A DNA stretch of 64,000 nt from the NCBI RefSeq assembly GCF_023715205.1, contig NZ_JAMBNR010000007.1:124001-188000 (forward strand), given 5' to 3'. Shown here one piece after another: positions 28,346-36,792 of this stretch (position 1 is the first letter of the stretch; each line of letters starts with the position of its first letter). A model generated the notes under the pieces. It was not told the DNA's origin and ran no database searches. It worked only from the letters and a program-made list of their open reading frames with translations. The DNA comes from Mesobacillus maritimus. GTDB lineage: Bacteria > Bacillota > Bacilli > Bacillales > Cytobacillaceae. Position numbers and translations under genes: made by a program.

Positions 28346-29140
28346 ATGAACAATCGTATAAAAGAAAAAAATATTGTCATTACGGGGGCGTCCGGAGGAA
28401 TTGGGGCGGAAATGGCTCGACTTTCAGCGCAATCAGGTGCTAACTTGGTTCTCCTAGCTCGTAGTGTTGATAAACTTGAACAGTTAAAAAAAGAGCTTGA
28501 AAATGAATTCGGTGTACATGTTGTGGTAAAAAGCTTGGATGTTGCTGATACGGAGGCCGTCCAACGTGTTTTCAAGGAAGTTTTGTCTGAAATAACACAT
28601 GTTGATATTCTTGTGAACAATGCCGGATTTGGTGTTTTTCGTCATGCTCATGAAGCTGATTTAGCCGAGGTAAAATCGATGTTTGAGGTAAATGTAATTG
28701 GATTAGTGGCCTGTACATCGATGGTACTCCCTAGCATGAAAGGGAGGAAGAGTGGACATATCATTAACATTGCATCACAAGCTGGCAAGATAGCGACGCC
28801 GAAATCGAGCGTTTACTCGGCGACCAAACATGCTGTGCTCGGGTATACCAATAGTTTGCGCATGGAAGTAAGTGATGAGGGAATTTATGTTACTTCTGTA
28901 AACCCAGGGCCCATTGAAACGAATTTCTTTGAGATTGCAGATAAACAAGGGACATATGTTAACAATGTGAAAAAATTTATGCTTCAACCCGAGTATGTTG
29001 CGAAAAAAGTGGTAGAACGAATGATGACAAGCACTAGAGAAATTAATCTGCCAAGATGGATGAATGCAGGTAGTACTATTTATGCTCTGTTTCCACGGGC
29101 ATTTGAGCGAATTGGCAAACGAGCATTTAATAAAAAATAG
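28346..29140 (+). CDS. short-chain dehydrogenase/reductase (YqjQ-like)
   Basis: A 264-aa classical SDR. TGASGGIGAEM is the cofactor loop (near residue 12), NNAGFG follows at about 90, then a Ser and YSATKHA (YxxxK) near 156-160. In the B. subtilis yqjQ position. Substrate unknown. Start ATG 28346 fits AGGTG at 6 nt; a GTG at 28337 would add three residues. The stop codon lies inside the terminator stem. Confidence 0.87.
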   Translation: MNNRIKEKNIVITGASGGIGAEMARLSAQSGANLVLLARSVDKLEQLKKELENEFGVHVVVKSLDVADTEAVQRVFKEVLSEITHVDILVNNAGFGVFRHAHEADLAEVKSMFEVNVIGLVACTSMVLPSMKGRKSGHIINIASQAGKIATPKSSVYSATKHAVLGYTNSLRMEVSDEGIYVTSVNPGPIETNFFEIADKQGTYVNNVKKFMLQPEYVAKKVVERMMTSTREINLPRWMNAGSTIYALFPRAFERIGKRAFNKK

Positions 29141-29178
29141 AAAAACCGGCTGTTTAAAAACAGCCGGTTTTTCTATTT
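29134..29178. terminator. bidirectional terminator after the SDR gene
   Basis: A near-perfect stem of about 20 bp: AATAGAAAAACCGGCTGTTT pairs with AAACAGCCGGTTTTTCTATT. It shares bases with the SDR stop codon and faces the convergent yqzH-like gene. Confidence 0.85.
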
Positions 29179-29210
29179 TAAGCGGGCTTATTAATCATCA
29201 CTTATACAGT

Positions 29211-29399
29211 TTAACTGGTTAAAAATTCATATACGGTATCATTAACGGCCTCGTATAGGTCGATGCTTGGGTCTGCTGCCTTTAGTGTGACTATTTTTTC
29301 GCACATTTTCTCGGTATCCTCTATTGAAATGAACTCTTCCCCTGTACTGTATTGTAACAAGCAGTTCTGAATCATTTTTCGAATGAGTTTTTTCTCCAT
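29211..29399 (-). CDS. yqzH: small YqzH-like protein, 62 aa
   Basis: A 62-aa soluble helical protein beginning MEKKLIRKMI and ending YEAVNDTVYEFLTS. It is similar in size, ending and location to the YqzH family of Bacillus, whose function is unknown. ATG 29399 has GAGGTG about 6 nt upstream. It is divergent from the SOS-type polymerase gene. Confidence 0.6.
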   Translation of the reverse strand: MEKKLIRKMIQNCLLQYSTGEEFISIEDTEKMCEKIVTLKAADPSIDLYEAVNDTVYEFLTS

Positions 29400-29520
29400 T
29401 CGTTGCACCTCAAATTAATTATAGGCCTTTTCAAAGTGAGAATCATGCAGTCTTACAAAAATCTATTGGTTGGAATAAAAGCTATTTAGAACGTTGATGG
29501 GAAAAATTCCTATTGCAACC

Positions 29521-29572
29521 GAACACATATTCGCTTATGATGAGGAATATAATAATTAGGGAACGGACGTTC
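29521..29572 (+). promoter_or_regulatory. tandem LexA (DinR) boxes and promoter of the SOS polymerase gene
   Basis: GAACGGACGTTC (29561-29572) is a perfect GAAC-N4-GTTC box. GAACACATATTC (29521-29532) is a one-mismatch box 40 bp upstream. TATAAT at 29548-29553 lies between them, so LexA bound at either site could block RNA polymerase. The downstream gene is a Y-family polymerase, which fits SOS control. Confidence 0.8.
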
Positions 29573-29612
29573 TTGATATAAGTGTTGATCATCAAAGAGG
29601 AGGGGCAGGGCA

Positions 29613-30872
29613 TTGTTCGATTATACCAACATGCCGCAAAATCAGATTTTATGTATCGATATGAAGAGTTTTTATGCAAGTTGCTCTGCTGTGATGTTGG
29701 GGCTTGATCCGCTTGATTGTTATCTTGCTGTTGTCGGAAATACGGATCGAACGGGCAGCGTTGTTCTTGCCGCTTCTCCTCGTTTAAAAAAAGAATTTGG
29801 AATTAAAACGGGTTCAAGATTGTTTGAAGTTCCAGATGACCCACGCATTCATATTGTTGATCCTAAGATGTCAACATATTTGAGGATTTCCACCGAAATT
29901 TCAAAGGTATTCAATCGATATGCCCCTAAAGAAGCAATCCACACTTATAGTGTAGACGAAAGTTTTATAAAGGTTGATGGTACATCTAAGCTTTTTGGTG
30001 GGGCAAGGAGCATTGCTGAGAAAATTAGAGATGACATTGAACGGGAGTTTCAGCTGCCTTCTGCAGTTGGGATTGGACCTAATATGCTCATGGCTAAACT
30101 TTGCCTAGATTTAGAGGCAAAAACGAAAGGTGTTGCTGAATGGACGTACCAAGATGTTCAAGCAAAATTATGGAAAGTGTCGCCACTAAGAGAAATGTGG
30201 GGAATTGGTCGTCGTGTAGAAAAAACATTAAACGGCATGGGGATTTTTACGGTAGGCCAACTGGCACGCTATGATCTTGAAAAGTTAGAGAAAAAGTTTG
30301 GAATTATGGGCAATCAGTTGTATCACCACGCTTGGGGGATCGATTTTTCTGAAATTGGTGCCCCGATTGTCGAAGGGCAGATTAGCTTTGGAAAAAGCCA
30401 AATCCTTCTCCGTGATTACAAGGATAAAGAAGAAATTAAACATGTAATTTTAGAAATATGTGAGGAAGTAGCACGTCGAGCAAGAAGTCATGGAAAAGCT
30501 GGGCGGACGATCAGCTTCGGAATTGGCTACAGTCAGGATGAATTTGGAGGAGGGTTTCATCGCTCACGAACAATTGAAATTCCAACAAATATTACAATGG
30601 AACTTTATCGCGTATGCCTTGAGTTGTTTTCGGAAAATTACACAGGGAAAACCGTGCGTAGCATTGCCGTTTCGCTTGGGAATCTGACTCCAGATACTCA
30701 ATTTCAGCTCGACCTCTTTGACCCGGATGGTTGGAGACGACATAAGTTAGGCTATACAATGGATAAAATTCGTGCTCGTCATGGTTCAACCGCATTACTA
30801 CGGGCGGTGTCTTATACGCCGGGAGGAACGGCCCTTCATCGAGCAAAACTAGTAGGCGGGCATAAAGGTTAA
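29613..30872 (+). CDS. Y-family DNA polymerase, UvrX/YqjW (PolY2) type
   Basis: A 419-aa translesion polymerase. CIDMKSFYASC (near residue 12) and YSVDESFIKVDG (near residue 112) supply the catalytic acidic residues. The thumb region has WGIGRRVEKTLNGMG. A QLDLFD motif near residue 366 resembles a clamp-binding site. TTG start behind GGAGGGG. It is followed by yolD-like yqjX, the usual partner of UvrX-type polymerases, and is controlled by LexA boxes. It is distinct from DinB at 20.3 kb, so the window holds two Y-polymerases. Confidence 0.92.
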   Translation: MFDYTNMPQNQILCIDMKSFYASCSAVMLGLDPLDCYLAVVGNTDRTGSVVLAASPRLKKEFGIKTGSRLFEVPDDPRIHIVDPKMSTYLRISTEISKVFNRYAPKEAIHTYSVDESFIKVDGTSKLFGGARSIAEKIRDDIEREFQLPSAVGIGPNMLMAKLCLDLEAKTKGVAEWTYQDVQAKLWKVSPLREMWGIGRRVEKTLNGMGIFTVGQLARYDLEKLEKKFGIMGNQLYHHAWGIDFSEIGAPIVEGQISFGKSQILLRDYKDKEEIKHVILEICEEVARRARSHGKAGRTISFGIGYSQDEFGGGFHRSRTIEIPTNITMELYRVCLELFSENYTGKTVRSIAVSLGNLTPDTQFQLDLFDPDGWRRHKLGYTMDKIRARHGSTALLRAVSYTPGGTALHRAKLVGGHKG

Positions 30873-30900
30873 ATGAATCAAGAGGAAGTGAGGATAAATA

Positions 30901-31236
30901 ATGATTCGTGATCGTGGAAGGATAAAATGGACATCAATGATGCTTCCTGAACATGTTAAAATGCTGAGAGAGTGGGTACAAGAGGATGAGTATGAACAAG
31001 AGAAGGTTTTGGATGAGCAACAGCTTGAACAAATGAATGAAACCATTCTTGGGGCAATGGAATTCAATTACCAAGTAGCAATTACCCATTATCGACAGCA
31101 TAAATATGAGATTGTCGTCGGAAGAATTTGCTATTGGGACGCACTAGTTAACAAACTGCATATCATGGATAGATTTGAGTCTCTTCATCGAATTGCTCTT
31201 TCTGATGTGGTCGATGTTTGCAAAGTGGAAGAATAA
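30901..31236 (+). CDS. yqjX: YolD-like protein (YqjX)
   Basis: A 111-aa protein of the YolD family, starting MIRDRGRIKWTSMMLPEH, the family signature. It is almost always encoded next to a UvrX/UmuC-like polymerase, as here (28 nt downstream), and is thought to act with it in the SOS response. The biochemical role is unknown. It shares the LexA-controlled transcript and ends at a hairpin. Confidence 0.88.
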   Translation: MIRDRGRIKWTSMMLPEHVKMLREWVQEDEYEQEKVLDEQQLEQMNETILGAMEFNYQVAITHYRQHKYEIVVGRICYWDALVNKLHIMDRFESLHRIALSDVVDVCKVEE

Positions 31237-31244
31237 AGCAAAGA

Positions 31245-31272
31245 GCAATGGCACGCCATTGCCCAGTTTTTA
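31245..31272. terminator. hairpin between convergent yqjX and CDGSH gene
   Basis: GCAATGG / CCATTGC stem with loop CACG, then CCAGTTTTTA. The T-tract is offset by several bases. Confidence 0.6.
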
Positions 31273-31273
31273 C

Positions 31274-31480
31274 TTAGAGGTCTTTCTCAACGCGAACAGC
31301 TGACTCGAATTTTCCTTTATGGCTACCGTCACAGAAAGGTTTGTTATTGCTCATGCCACAGCGACAAAGTGAAAAAGTTGGCTTTGTATCATATACATTT
31401 CCTTCTCCATCAAGCAGTTCTACGTCTCCAGAGATGCGTAGGGAGCCATTGTCGTTAACTTTAATCTGAATCTTTGACAT
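31274..31480 (-). CDS. CDGSH-type iron-sulfur protein
   Basis: A 68-aa protein with the 2Fe-2S signature CRCGMSNNKPFCDGSH near residues 39-54 (three Cys and one His ligand). Bacterial CDGSH proteins are small redox or cluster-transfer proteins of uncertain role. AGGAGGGG precedes the ATG. It is divergent from the yqkB-like gene, another Fe-S-related protein. Confidence 0.9.
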   Translation of the reverse strand: MSKIQIKVNDNGSLRISGDVELLDGEGNVYDTKPTFSLCRCGMSNNKPFCDGSHKGKFESAVRVEKDL

Positions 31481-31617
31481 CGAAAACCCCTCCTAATATT
31501 TCCAATTCTTATTTATAATCGTAAGTGGGAACAAGTGAAAATGCAAGTCATACGACAGATAAGAAATCGCATGATACACTATATACAATACAAGACGAAA
31601 ATAAAGGGATGAAAACA

Positions 31618-31947
31618 GTGAAGATTATGATTACCGAAGCTGCTGAGAAACAGCTTATTGAACGAACTGCAGGAAAACAAGGCGTTTTTAAAATAGAGTA
31701 TGATACAGAAGACTGTTGTGCCGTCAATGGAATTGCCATGCTTTGGTTTGTTTCGACTCCAAATGAGGAGGATGGTGCAGCTGAAACAAACGGTTTACCT
31801 GTTTTTGTTGAAAAAGCAAAAGAAATCTTTTTTGATGAAAACATGATTATTGATTTTGTTCCAGCAAAAGGATGTTTTCAATTGAAAAGTCCTAATCAAT
31901 ATTTCAACCCATGTATGAGCTTCATCGATAAAACAAAAACAGCATAA
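31618..31947 (+). CDS. yqkB: HesB/IscA-like iron-sulfur biogenesis protein (YqkB)
   Basis: A 109-aa protein of the HesB-like domain family. The cysteine region EDCCAVNGIAMLWF and the ending GCFQLKSPNQYFNPCM match YqkB. I chose GTG 31618, which gives 109 aa close to the B. subtilis length and has AAAGGG 9 nt upstream; the longest in-frame reading (31525) adds a low-complexity N-terminus that lies in the promoter. Likely Fe-S carrier or scaffold; function inferred from the family. Confidence 0.82.
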   Translation: MKIMITEAAEKQLIERTAGKQGVFKIEYDTEDCCAVNGIAMLWFVSTPNEEDGAAETNGLPVFVEKAKEIFFDENMIIDFVPAKGCFQLKSPNQYFNPCMSFIDKTKTA

Positions 31948-31981
31948 AAAGTGGGCCACACAAAGTAGGCTCACTTTTTTT
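31946..31981. terminator. bidirectional terminator between yqkB and yqkD
   Basis: AAAAAGTGGGCC / GGCTCACTTTTT stem with one G-U pair, lying between converging genes. Confidence 0.85.
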
Positions 31982-32894
31982 ATTTGTTGGCATAAACATA
32001 TTTTGTTAAAAAATCATCTAAAACTTGTTGATATTCTTGCCGGTTTTCCGTCAAAGAGCGAGCGTGAACACCGTTTTCGGCGAGGAATAGTTGCTTAGGT
32101 CCTGACTTGTGCGCATAAAGCTTTTCTGTCATGTCTGGTAGTATATAGTCATCTTTTTTGCTATGAATAAACAACATCGGTTTTGCAATCTTTTCAATCG
32201 CAGTAAGCGGTGAGACATCTTTTAATGGATAGCGGTCGCGAATCTTCAGAAACAACGTCGCAATAGGTAACATCATTTTCGGAGGTATTTTTACTTCCGT
32301 TTTCACCACATGAGCTAATTGCTCACGGAAATCTGAATAGGGGCAATCTGCAACATAAAAATTTGCTCCATCTTCAAGCATTCCAGCATATTGAATCATC
32401 GTTGATGCTCCCATCGATTCCCCATGGATACCGAGTAGAAGGTTCTCACCTTTTTCTGCTTTCAACCAATCAACAACTGCTTTCAAATCAAACTTTTCAT
32501 AAAATCCATAGCTAGTTGTTTTTCCTCCAGATTCCCCATGGCGGCGCTGGTCATAAATAATCGCGTTAAAGCCGCGTTCGATAAAAAGGTTCATATATTT
32601 CACCGAGGAAAGTTTATTCTCAGTCACACCATGACAAAAAATCATGTACCGGTTTGTATCCCAAGGTTCAATAAGAATCGCTTTTAAAGGATAACCAAAA
32701 GGAGATTGGATGGATAGATCTCTTTTCGGGAGTGCTTGATAATCTGTGGGCTTTAATAACCCAGCAACTTCATCACGTTTTACGATCTCTTCATCTCGTT
32801 TCTTTTTGATATACATAATTCGGTTTGTAAAATAAATACCAAACATTGTAATGATGGACAATATAGCGATTATAAAACGGATAAACCTTTTCAT
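31980..32894 (-). CDS. yqkD: alpha/beta hydrolase (YqkD-like), membrane-anchored
   Basis: A 304-aa protein. An N-terminal hydrophobic segment (about residues 5-24) is probably an uncleaved anchor. The hydrolase fold shows DQRRHGESGG, the nucleophile elbow GIHGESMGAS, KKDDYILPD with the acid, and NGVHARSL with the histidine. Physiological substrate unknown. Two adjacent ATGs are possible; the second (32894) has GGAGG at 6 nt. Confidence 0.88.
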   Translation of the reverse strand: MKRFIRFIIAILSIITMFGIYFTNRIMYIKKKRDEEIVKRDEVAGLLKPTDYQALPKRDLSIQSPFGYPLKAILIEPWDTNRYMIFCHGVTENKLSSVKYMNLFIERGFNAIIYDQRRHGESGGKTTSYGFYEKFDLKAVVDWLKAEKGENLLLGIHGESMGASTMIQYAGMLEDGANFYVADCPYSDFREQLAHVVKTEVKIPPKMMLPIATLFLKIRDRYPLKDVSPLTAIEKIAKPMLFIHSKKDDYILPDMTEKLYAHKSGPKQLFLAENGVHARSLTENRQEYQQVLDDFLTKYVYANK

Positions 32895-32944
32895 CATGCT
32901 CCTCCGATTCATGTAATTGTCTTTATTTTATCATTTTATTCATA

Positions 32945-32979
32945 GCAAAACAGAAAAGCCGCCCCAGTGGAACGGCTTA
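32945..32979 (-). terminator. terminator of the 44-aa ORF
   Basis: On the minus strand AAGCCG / CGGCTT encloses an 11-nt loop and is followed by TTCTGTTTT. It lies just after the stop at 32996. Confidence 0.6.
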
Positions 32980-32995
32980 GTGAAATATTTGAAAT

Positions 32996-33130
32996 TTATC
33001 CTTCACTTCGACTTTGACGATTTGTTGGATGGATTGCTCGATCAAGGTCTTCAACAGCTATTTTTTGTTTAACATTATTAGCATTTGGCTTACCCTGTTG
33101 ACTGTATCCTTTATCGCGTTTTCTGCTCAT
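32996..33130 (-). CDS. small hydrophilic protein, 44 aa
   Basis: Starts MSRKRDKGYSQQGKPNANN and ends NRQSRSEG. It is highly polar, lysine/arginine/asparagine/glutamine-rich and free of Cys or Trp, a composition reminiscent of minor small acid-soluble spore proteins, though I match no named family. AGGGAG lies 8 nt before the ATG and its own terminator follows. It is upstream of yqkD on the same strand, 99 bp away. Likely real; function unknown. Confidence 0.6.
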   Translation of the reverse strand: MSRKRDKGYSQQGKPNANNVKQKIAVEDLDRAIHPTNRQSRSEG

Positions 33131-33325
33131 TCTAGTGTCTCCCTTCTGAAAAAAGTGACTACATTAATAAGATGGCTTTAGGTTCGCTAGCTATGCAGGT
33201 AAATAAAGATTAAGGGGTAACTGAATCTCACCAGAACAATAGTTGGAACTTTCAAATAAATAGAAGGAAAAGCGAGTGATGTACTCGAAATAGATAGGAG
33301 GAAAAAGAAAGAGAGGATGAAAAGA

Positions 33326-34513
33326 ATGGGGCAAAATGATGTTGTCATTGTGAGCGCAATAAGAACAGCAATAGGAAATTTTAATGGTAGTTTAAAGAAC
33401 GTTTCAGCACCTGAGTTAGGAGCAACCGTTATAAAAGGGGCTTTGGAAAAAGCGGGGTTACAACCAGACCAAGTTGATGAAGTGATTCTCGGGAATGTCC
33501 TGCAGGCTGGTTTGGGGCAGAATCCAGCGAGACAAGCAGCCTTAAAGGCGGGTCTCCCGGAATCAGTGTCTGCTTTGACAATTAATAAAGTTTGTGGTTC
33601 AGGTTTAAAAGCAGTCCATCTTGCTGTTCAAGCGATAATTACAGGTGATGCCGACGTTATTGTAGCAGGTGGAATGGAGAATATGAGTCAAGCGCCTTAT
33701 TTGTTAAATAGCGCTCGTGAAGGTTTCAGAATGGGCGATCAAAAGCTTGTTGATAGCATGATAAAAGATGGATTATGGTGTGCGTTTAACGATTACCATA
33801 TGGGAATAACAGCAGAAAACCTATGTGATAAATATGAAATCAAACGAGAAGAACAGGATGAATTCTCTGCTTTGAGTCAGCAAAAAGCGGTACAAGCAAT
33901 TGAGGCAGGGAAATTTAAGGATGAGATAGTGCCGGTAATTATTCCTCAACGAAAAAAAGATCCGATTGTATTTGATACAGATGAGTATCCAAAAAGTGGA
34001 ACAACTTCCGAAAAGCTAGCTAATCTGCGCCCAGCTTTTAAAAAGGATGGGAGCGTAACAGCAGGGAATGCATCAGGAATTAATGATGGCGCAGCAGCAT
34101 TAGTCGTCATGAGTAAAAAGAAGGCAGAAGAATTAGGGTTAAAACCACTAGTGACAATAAAAGCTAATGCGAGCGCCGGAGTGGACCCAAGTATAATGGG
34201 GATTGGCCCGGTGGCGGCAGTAAAGAAAGCGCTGTCCAAAGCGGGAATGACCTTGGAGGAAATTGAACTAATCGAAGCTAACGAAGCGTTTGCTGCACAA
34301 TCTTTAGCGGTCGATCGGGAATTAAATTTAAATAAAGAAATATTAAATGTAAACGGTGGAGCCATTGCACTTGGTCATCCAATTGGAGCTAGTGGGGCAA
34401 GAATTCTGGTTACATTGATTCATGAAATGCAACGTCGAAAAGCGAAGACTGGATTAGCTACATTATGTATTGGTGGTGGTCAAGGCGTCGCAACAGTAGT
34501 TGAACTAGCTTAA
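33326..34513 (+). CDS. acetyl-CoA C-acetyltransferase (thiolase)
   Basis: A 395-aa biosynthetic/degradative thiolase. The acyl-accepting Cys lies in [13 protein letters not shown] (near residue 90). C-terminal [13 protein letters not shown] (His) and CIGGGQG (Cys) complete the site. It condenses or cleaves acetoacetyl-CoA. It stands alone, not in an mmg-type operon. ATG 33326 has GAGAGG about 9 nt upstream; ATG 33317 would touch it. It is inserted between yqkD and yqkE relative to the B. subtilis order that I recall. Confidence 0.92.
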   Translation: MGQNDVVIVSAIRTAIGNFNGSLKNVSAPELGATVIKGALEKAGLQPDQVDEVILGNVLQAGLGQNPARQAALKAGLPESVSALTINKVCGSGLKAVHLAVQAIITGDADVIVAGGMENMSQAPYLLNSAREGFRMGDQKLVDSMIKDGLWCAFNDYHMGITAENLCDKYEIKREEQDEFSALSQQKAVQAIEAGKFKDEIVPVIIPQRKKDPIVFDTDEYPKSGTTSEKLANLRPAFKKDGSVTAGNASGINDGAAALVVMSKKKAEELGLKPLVTIKANASAGVDPSIMGIGPVAAVKKALSKAGMTLEEIELIEANEAFAAQSLAVDRELNLNKEILNVNGGAIALGHPIGASGARILVTLIHEMQRRKAKTGLATLCIGGGQGVATVVELA

Positions 34514-34560
34514 ATAAAGCTCTTTTCTCAAACTTTGACTTTTAGATATGAAGAGAAAAG
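34513..34560 (+). repeat. 5' fragment of the interspersed repeat
   Basis: AAAGCTCTTTTCTCAAACTTTG and following bases match the first ~35 bp of the copy at 13335. It breaks off before the thiolase terminator. Confidence 0.5.
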
Positions 34561-34568
34561 AATTAGCG

Positions 34569-34602
34569 CAGAAACGTCCACTCAGGGCGTTTCTGTTTTT
34601 TA
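34569..34602 (+). terminator. intrinsic terminator after the thiolase gene
   Basis: CAGAAACG / CGTTTCTG stem (extended by CC/GG) followed by TTTTTTAT. Confidence 0.85.
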
Positions 34603-34681
34603 TAGGCTAAAGTCAACATACAGCGCGCTTGCGATTTAGCACTATGTTGCTATAATTTTGCTATAGGCTATATACGTAAAA

Positions 34682-34720
34682 GTTGTTTAATTAGTAAACT
34701 TGCAGGTTTTTTTCTCATAG
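34682..34720 (-). repeat. internal fragment of the interspersed repeat, reverse orientation
   Basis: TTAATTAGTAAACTTGCAGG and the TTTTTCTCATA that follows match the reverse complement of the central block of the copy at 49195 (TATGAGAAAAAAGCCTGCAA, then ATTAATTA). Confidence 0.5.
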
Positions 34721-34760
34721 AAAAAAGCGTATAAAAACCAATAGAAATTGAGGGAGAGTC

Positions 34761-35021
34761 ATGAAAAAGAGAAAACAAACAAAATCACAAGCAAAGAAAG
34801 AAGACAAACCGGTTACACTAGGAGATCGGTTGAACAACGATTTGATGTCACAATTAAAAGCAAAACAAAAAGAGCTAAAAGAGCAAGAGGAAAAGAAGCA
34901 ACAAGAGCAAAAAGAAATAGCAGCGAAAAAAAGGCGTGAAGAGCAAAAACGTCGTGAGAAGAATATGTCGTTTGAAGAACTCCTCGCTCAAAGTGATATG
35001 GATTGGGAAAAATTTAAATGA
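34761..35021 (+). CDS. yqkE: YqkE family protein (DUF3886)
   Basis: An 86-aa, extremely charged protein. A long Lys/Glu/Gln/Arg helix (about residues 25-70), likely coiled coil, is followed by a conserved ending MSFEELLAQSDMDWEKFK. It matches the YqkE/DUF3886 family of Bacillus; function unknown. GAGGGAG precedes the ATG. It overlaps the GrpB-like gene by 4 nt (ATGA), so translation is coupled. Confidence 0.8.
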   Translation: MKKRKQTKSQAKKEDKPVTLGDRLNNDLMSQLKAKQKELKEQEEKKQQEQKEIAAKKRREEQKRREKNMSFEELLAQSDMDWEKFK

Positions 35022-35545
35022 GTAAACGGAAGGTTGAAGTAGTTCCTTATCATCCGAAGTGGCTGGTTTTATTTAAAGAAGAAGAAGCTTTATTAGGGAA
35101 ATGGTTTCATGAAGACGAGGTTTTGATTCATCATATTGGCAGCACGTCAGTGCCCGGATTAAGTGCAAAACCGATTATCGATGTTTTACTTGAAACTGTC
35201 AGTATAGAGTTGATTGACGAGGCTACGCCTATGTTTGAGGAAGCAGGCTATGAGTCAAAGGGAGAAAACGGAATACCAGGTCGCCGTTATTTTCAGAAAG
35301 TAGACAAACAAGGAAACCATTTGTATCACGTTCATGCATTTGTAAAAGGAAATGCTGAAGTTCAACGTCATTTAGTGTTTCGAGATTATTTACGAGCTCA
35401 TTCAGAGCAGGCGAAGAAATATGGAGAAATAAAGGAAAACGCAGCTGCTAAACATCCAGATAATATAGAGGCCTACATGGATGAGAAAGATCCATATATT
35501 AAGCTGATTGAACAACAAGCGTATGTTTGGAAAGCAACTGACTAA
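35018..35545 (+). CDS. GrpB family protein (UPF0157)
   Basis: A 175-aa nucleotidyltransferase-like protein. The signature VVPYHPKW near the start and HHIGSTSVPGLSAKPIIDVLL near residues 35-55 define GrpB/UPF0157. Some relatives are fused to dephospho-CoA kinase. Precise activity is unknown. It overlaps yqkE by 4 nt. Confidence 0.87.
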   Translation: MSKRKVEVVPYHPKWLVLFKEEEALLGKWFHEDEVLIHHIGSTSVPGLSAKPIIDVLLETVSIELIDEATPMFEEAGYESKGENGIPGRRYFQKVDKQGNHLYHVHAFVKGNAEVQRHLVFRDYLRAHSEQAKKYGEIKENAAAKHPDNIEAYMDEKDPYIKLIEQQAYVWKATD

Positions 35546-35571
35546 AAAAGCGGCAATGGCCGCTTTTTTAG
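35544..35571. terminator. terminator between the GrpB-like gene and yqkF
   Basis: AAAAAAGCGGC / GCCGCTTTTTT around AATG. Symmetric A/T flanks allow function in both directions for the convergent genes. Confidence 0.9.
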
Positions 35572-35603
35572 TTTGAATGCTTCAATGAATACCACTTTTC
35601 TCT

Positions 35604-36515
35604 TTAACGATGGGCATTGTATCTATTTGCTTTCGTTACTTTTTGAATAAAGTCGATTTCTTTAGAGGAAAGCGGTTGTGAGCGAACGGCTTGGGCATTG
35701 GCACGTACTTGCTGAACAGAGCTTGCACCGGTTACAACGGAAGCTACAGCCGGATGGGCGAGATTATACTGTAAAGCGACTTCCTCCAGTGGTCGCGAGG
35801 ATGCCAAATTCTCTTTCAGAAGAGGGAGCAAATTTTGCAATTCTTCTTTGTGATAATCAAGGAAACCATTGTCTGATATTTTTTCAGCGAACTTATTGCT
35901 TAGTAGTCCTTTAGCAACAGAGCCTCTAGTTACAACACTAATATTGTGGTTATTGAGTAAGGATAATGATTCTTCCTCAGGCCGGCGGTCTAGCATACTA
36001 TACTGCATCATAACAGAGATGATATTGGATTTTTGAATATATTCCCTTATTACATTTGGTCGAATAGAGGATATACCATAATAACGAATGTATCCCTCTG
36101 CTTTTAGCTCCTCAAACGCTTCAATGGTTTCATCAATTGGATCATCGATTGTACCTCCATGAAGTTGGTAAAGATCGATATAATCTGTTTGAAGACGTTT
36201 TAAGCTTTGTTTAACAGCTTCTTTAATATAGTGTTTTGATGGATCCCAACTCCATCCGTCTTTGCGATCATTCCACCGATTACCAGCTTTTGTTGCAATA
36301 ATGACATCTTCACGTACGTTTTTTAAAGACTGTCCGATGATTTTTTCGTTTTCACCGAAATCATACAAGTCTGCTGTATCGAAATAATTAATTCCTTCCT
36401 CGAGAGCTACCTCAATAATTTCTTGTGCTTTTCGTTCGTCAGTTCCGAGAGACATGCATCCAAGCCCAATGGCGCTAACTTGTAAATCTGATTTACCTAT
36501 TTGAGTTTTTTTCAT
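35604..36515 (-). CDS. yqkF: aldo/keto reductase (YqkF)
   Basis: A 303-aa TIM-barrel NADPH oxidoreductase. The catalytic tetrad is visible: FDTADLYDFGENE (Asp, Tyr), ATKAGNR (Lys) and DLYQLHGG (His). It belongs to the YqkF/AKR11-like group; the natural substrate is unclear. It lies next to mciZ-nudF as in B. subtilis. Confidence 0.9.
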   Translation of the reverse strand: MKKTQIGKSDLQVSAIGLGCMSLGTDERKAQEIIEVALEEGINYFDTADLYDFGENEKIIGQSLKNVREDVIIATKAGNRWNDRKDGWSWDPSKHYIKEAVKQSLKRLQTDYIDLYQLHGGTIDDPIDETIEAFEELKAEGYIRYYGISSIRPNVIREYIQKSNIISVMMQYSMLDRRPEEESLSLLNNHNISVVTRGSVAKGLLSNKFAEKISDNGFLDYHKEELQNLLPLLKENLASSRPLEEVALQYNLAHPAVASVVTGASSVQQVRANAQAVRSQPLSSKEIDFIQKVTKANRYNAHR

Positions 36516-36572
36516 TTTACCACCCAGTTTCTAGTTTTCTTTATTTTAACGAAGAAAACAGGGTGACTACAA

Positions 36573-36719
36573 CTATTGTGAACGGGGAAGGCTCTTAGAG
36601 ACTGAGTTTACCCATTCTTTTACAGAGTGATAATCTTTTTGATATTCTTTTAGCTTTTGCCGTATTTCCCAAGCCTTACCGGACATTATGAATCCATGCT
36701 CATAAACATAAACCTTCAT
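36573..36719 (-). CDS. mciZ: mother-cell inhibitor of FtsZ, MciZ
   Basis: A 48-aa peptide that starts MKVYVYEHG and contains GKAWEIRQKLKEYQKDY, then VKEWV. This is the recognisable core of B. subtilis MciZ (40 aa), which caps FtsZ filaments in the mother cell during sporulation. It is slightly longer at the C-terminus. AAGGTGGG lies 6 nt before the ATG. Position between yqkF and nudF is the same as in B. subtilis. A sigma-E-like -10 (CATACATT) is about 30 bp upstream. Confidence 0.88.
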   Translation of the reverse strand: MKVYVYEHGFIMSGKAWEIRQKLKEYQKDYHSVKEWVNSVSKSLPRSQ

Positions 36720-36749
36720 CCTTATCCCACCTTATATGCAGTATGGTAA

Positions 36750-36757
36750 AATGTATG
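36750..36757 (-). promoter_or_regulatory. sigma-E-like -10 element of mciZ
   Basis: On the minus strand CATACATT fits the CATACANT -10 consensus of sigma-E. The -35 about 14 bp upstream (TTCTAATC) is a poor match, so this rests on the -10 and on the known sigma-E control of mciZ in B. subtilis. Confidence 0.4.
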
Positions 36758-36792
36758 AGCATTTGATATCGGATTAGAACAGGAGTGAAAGC

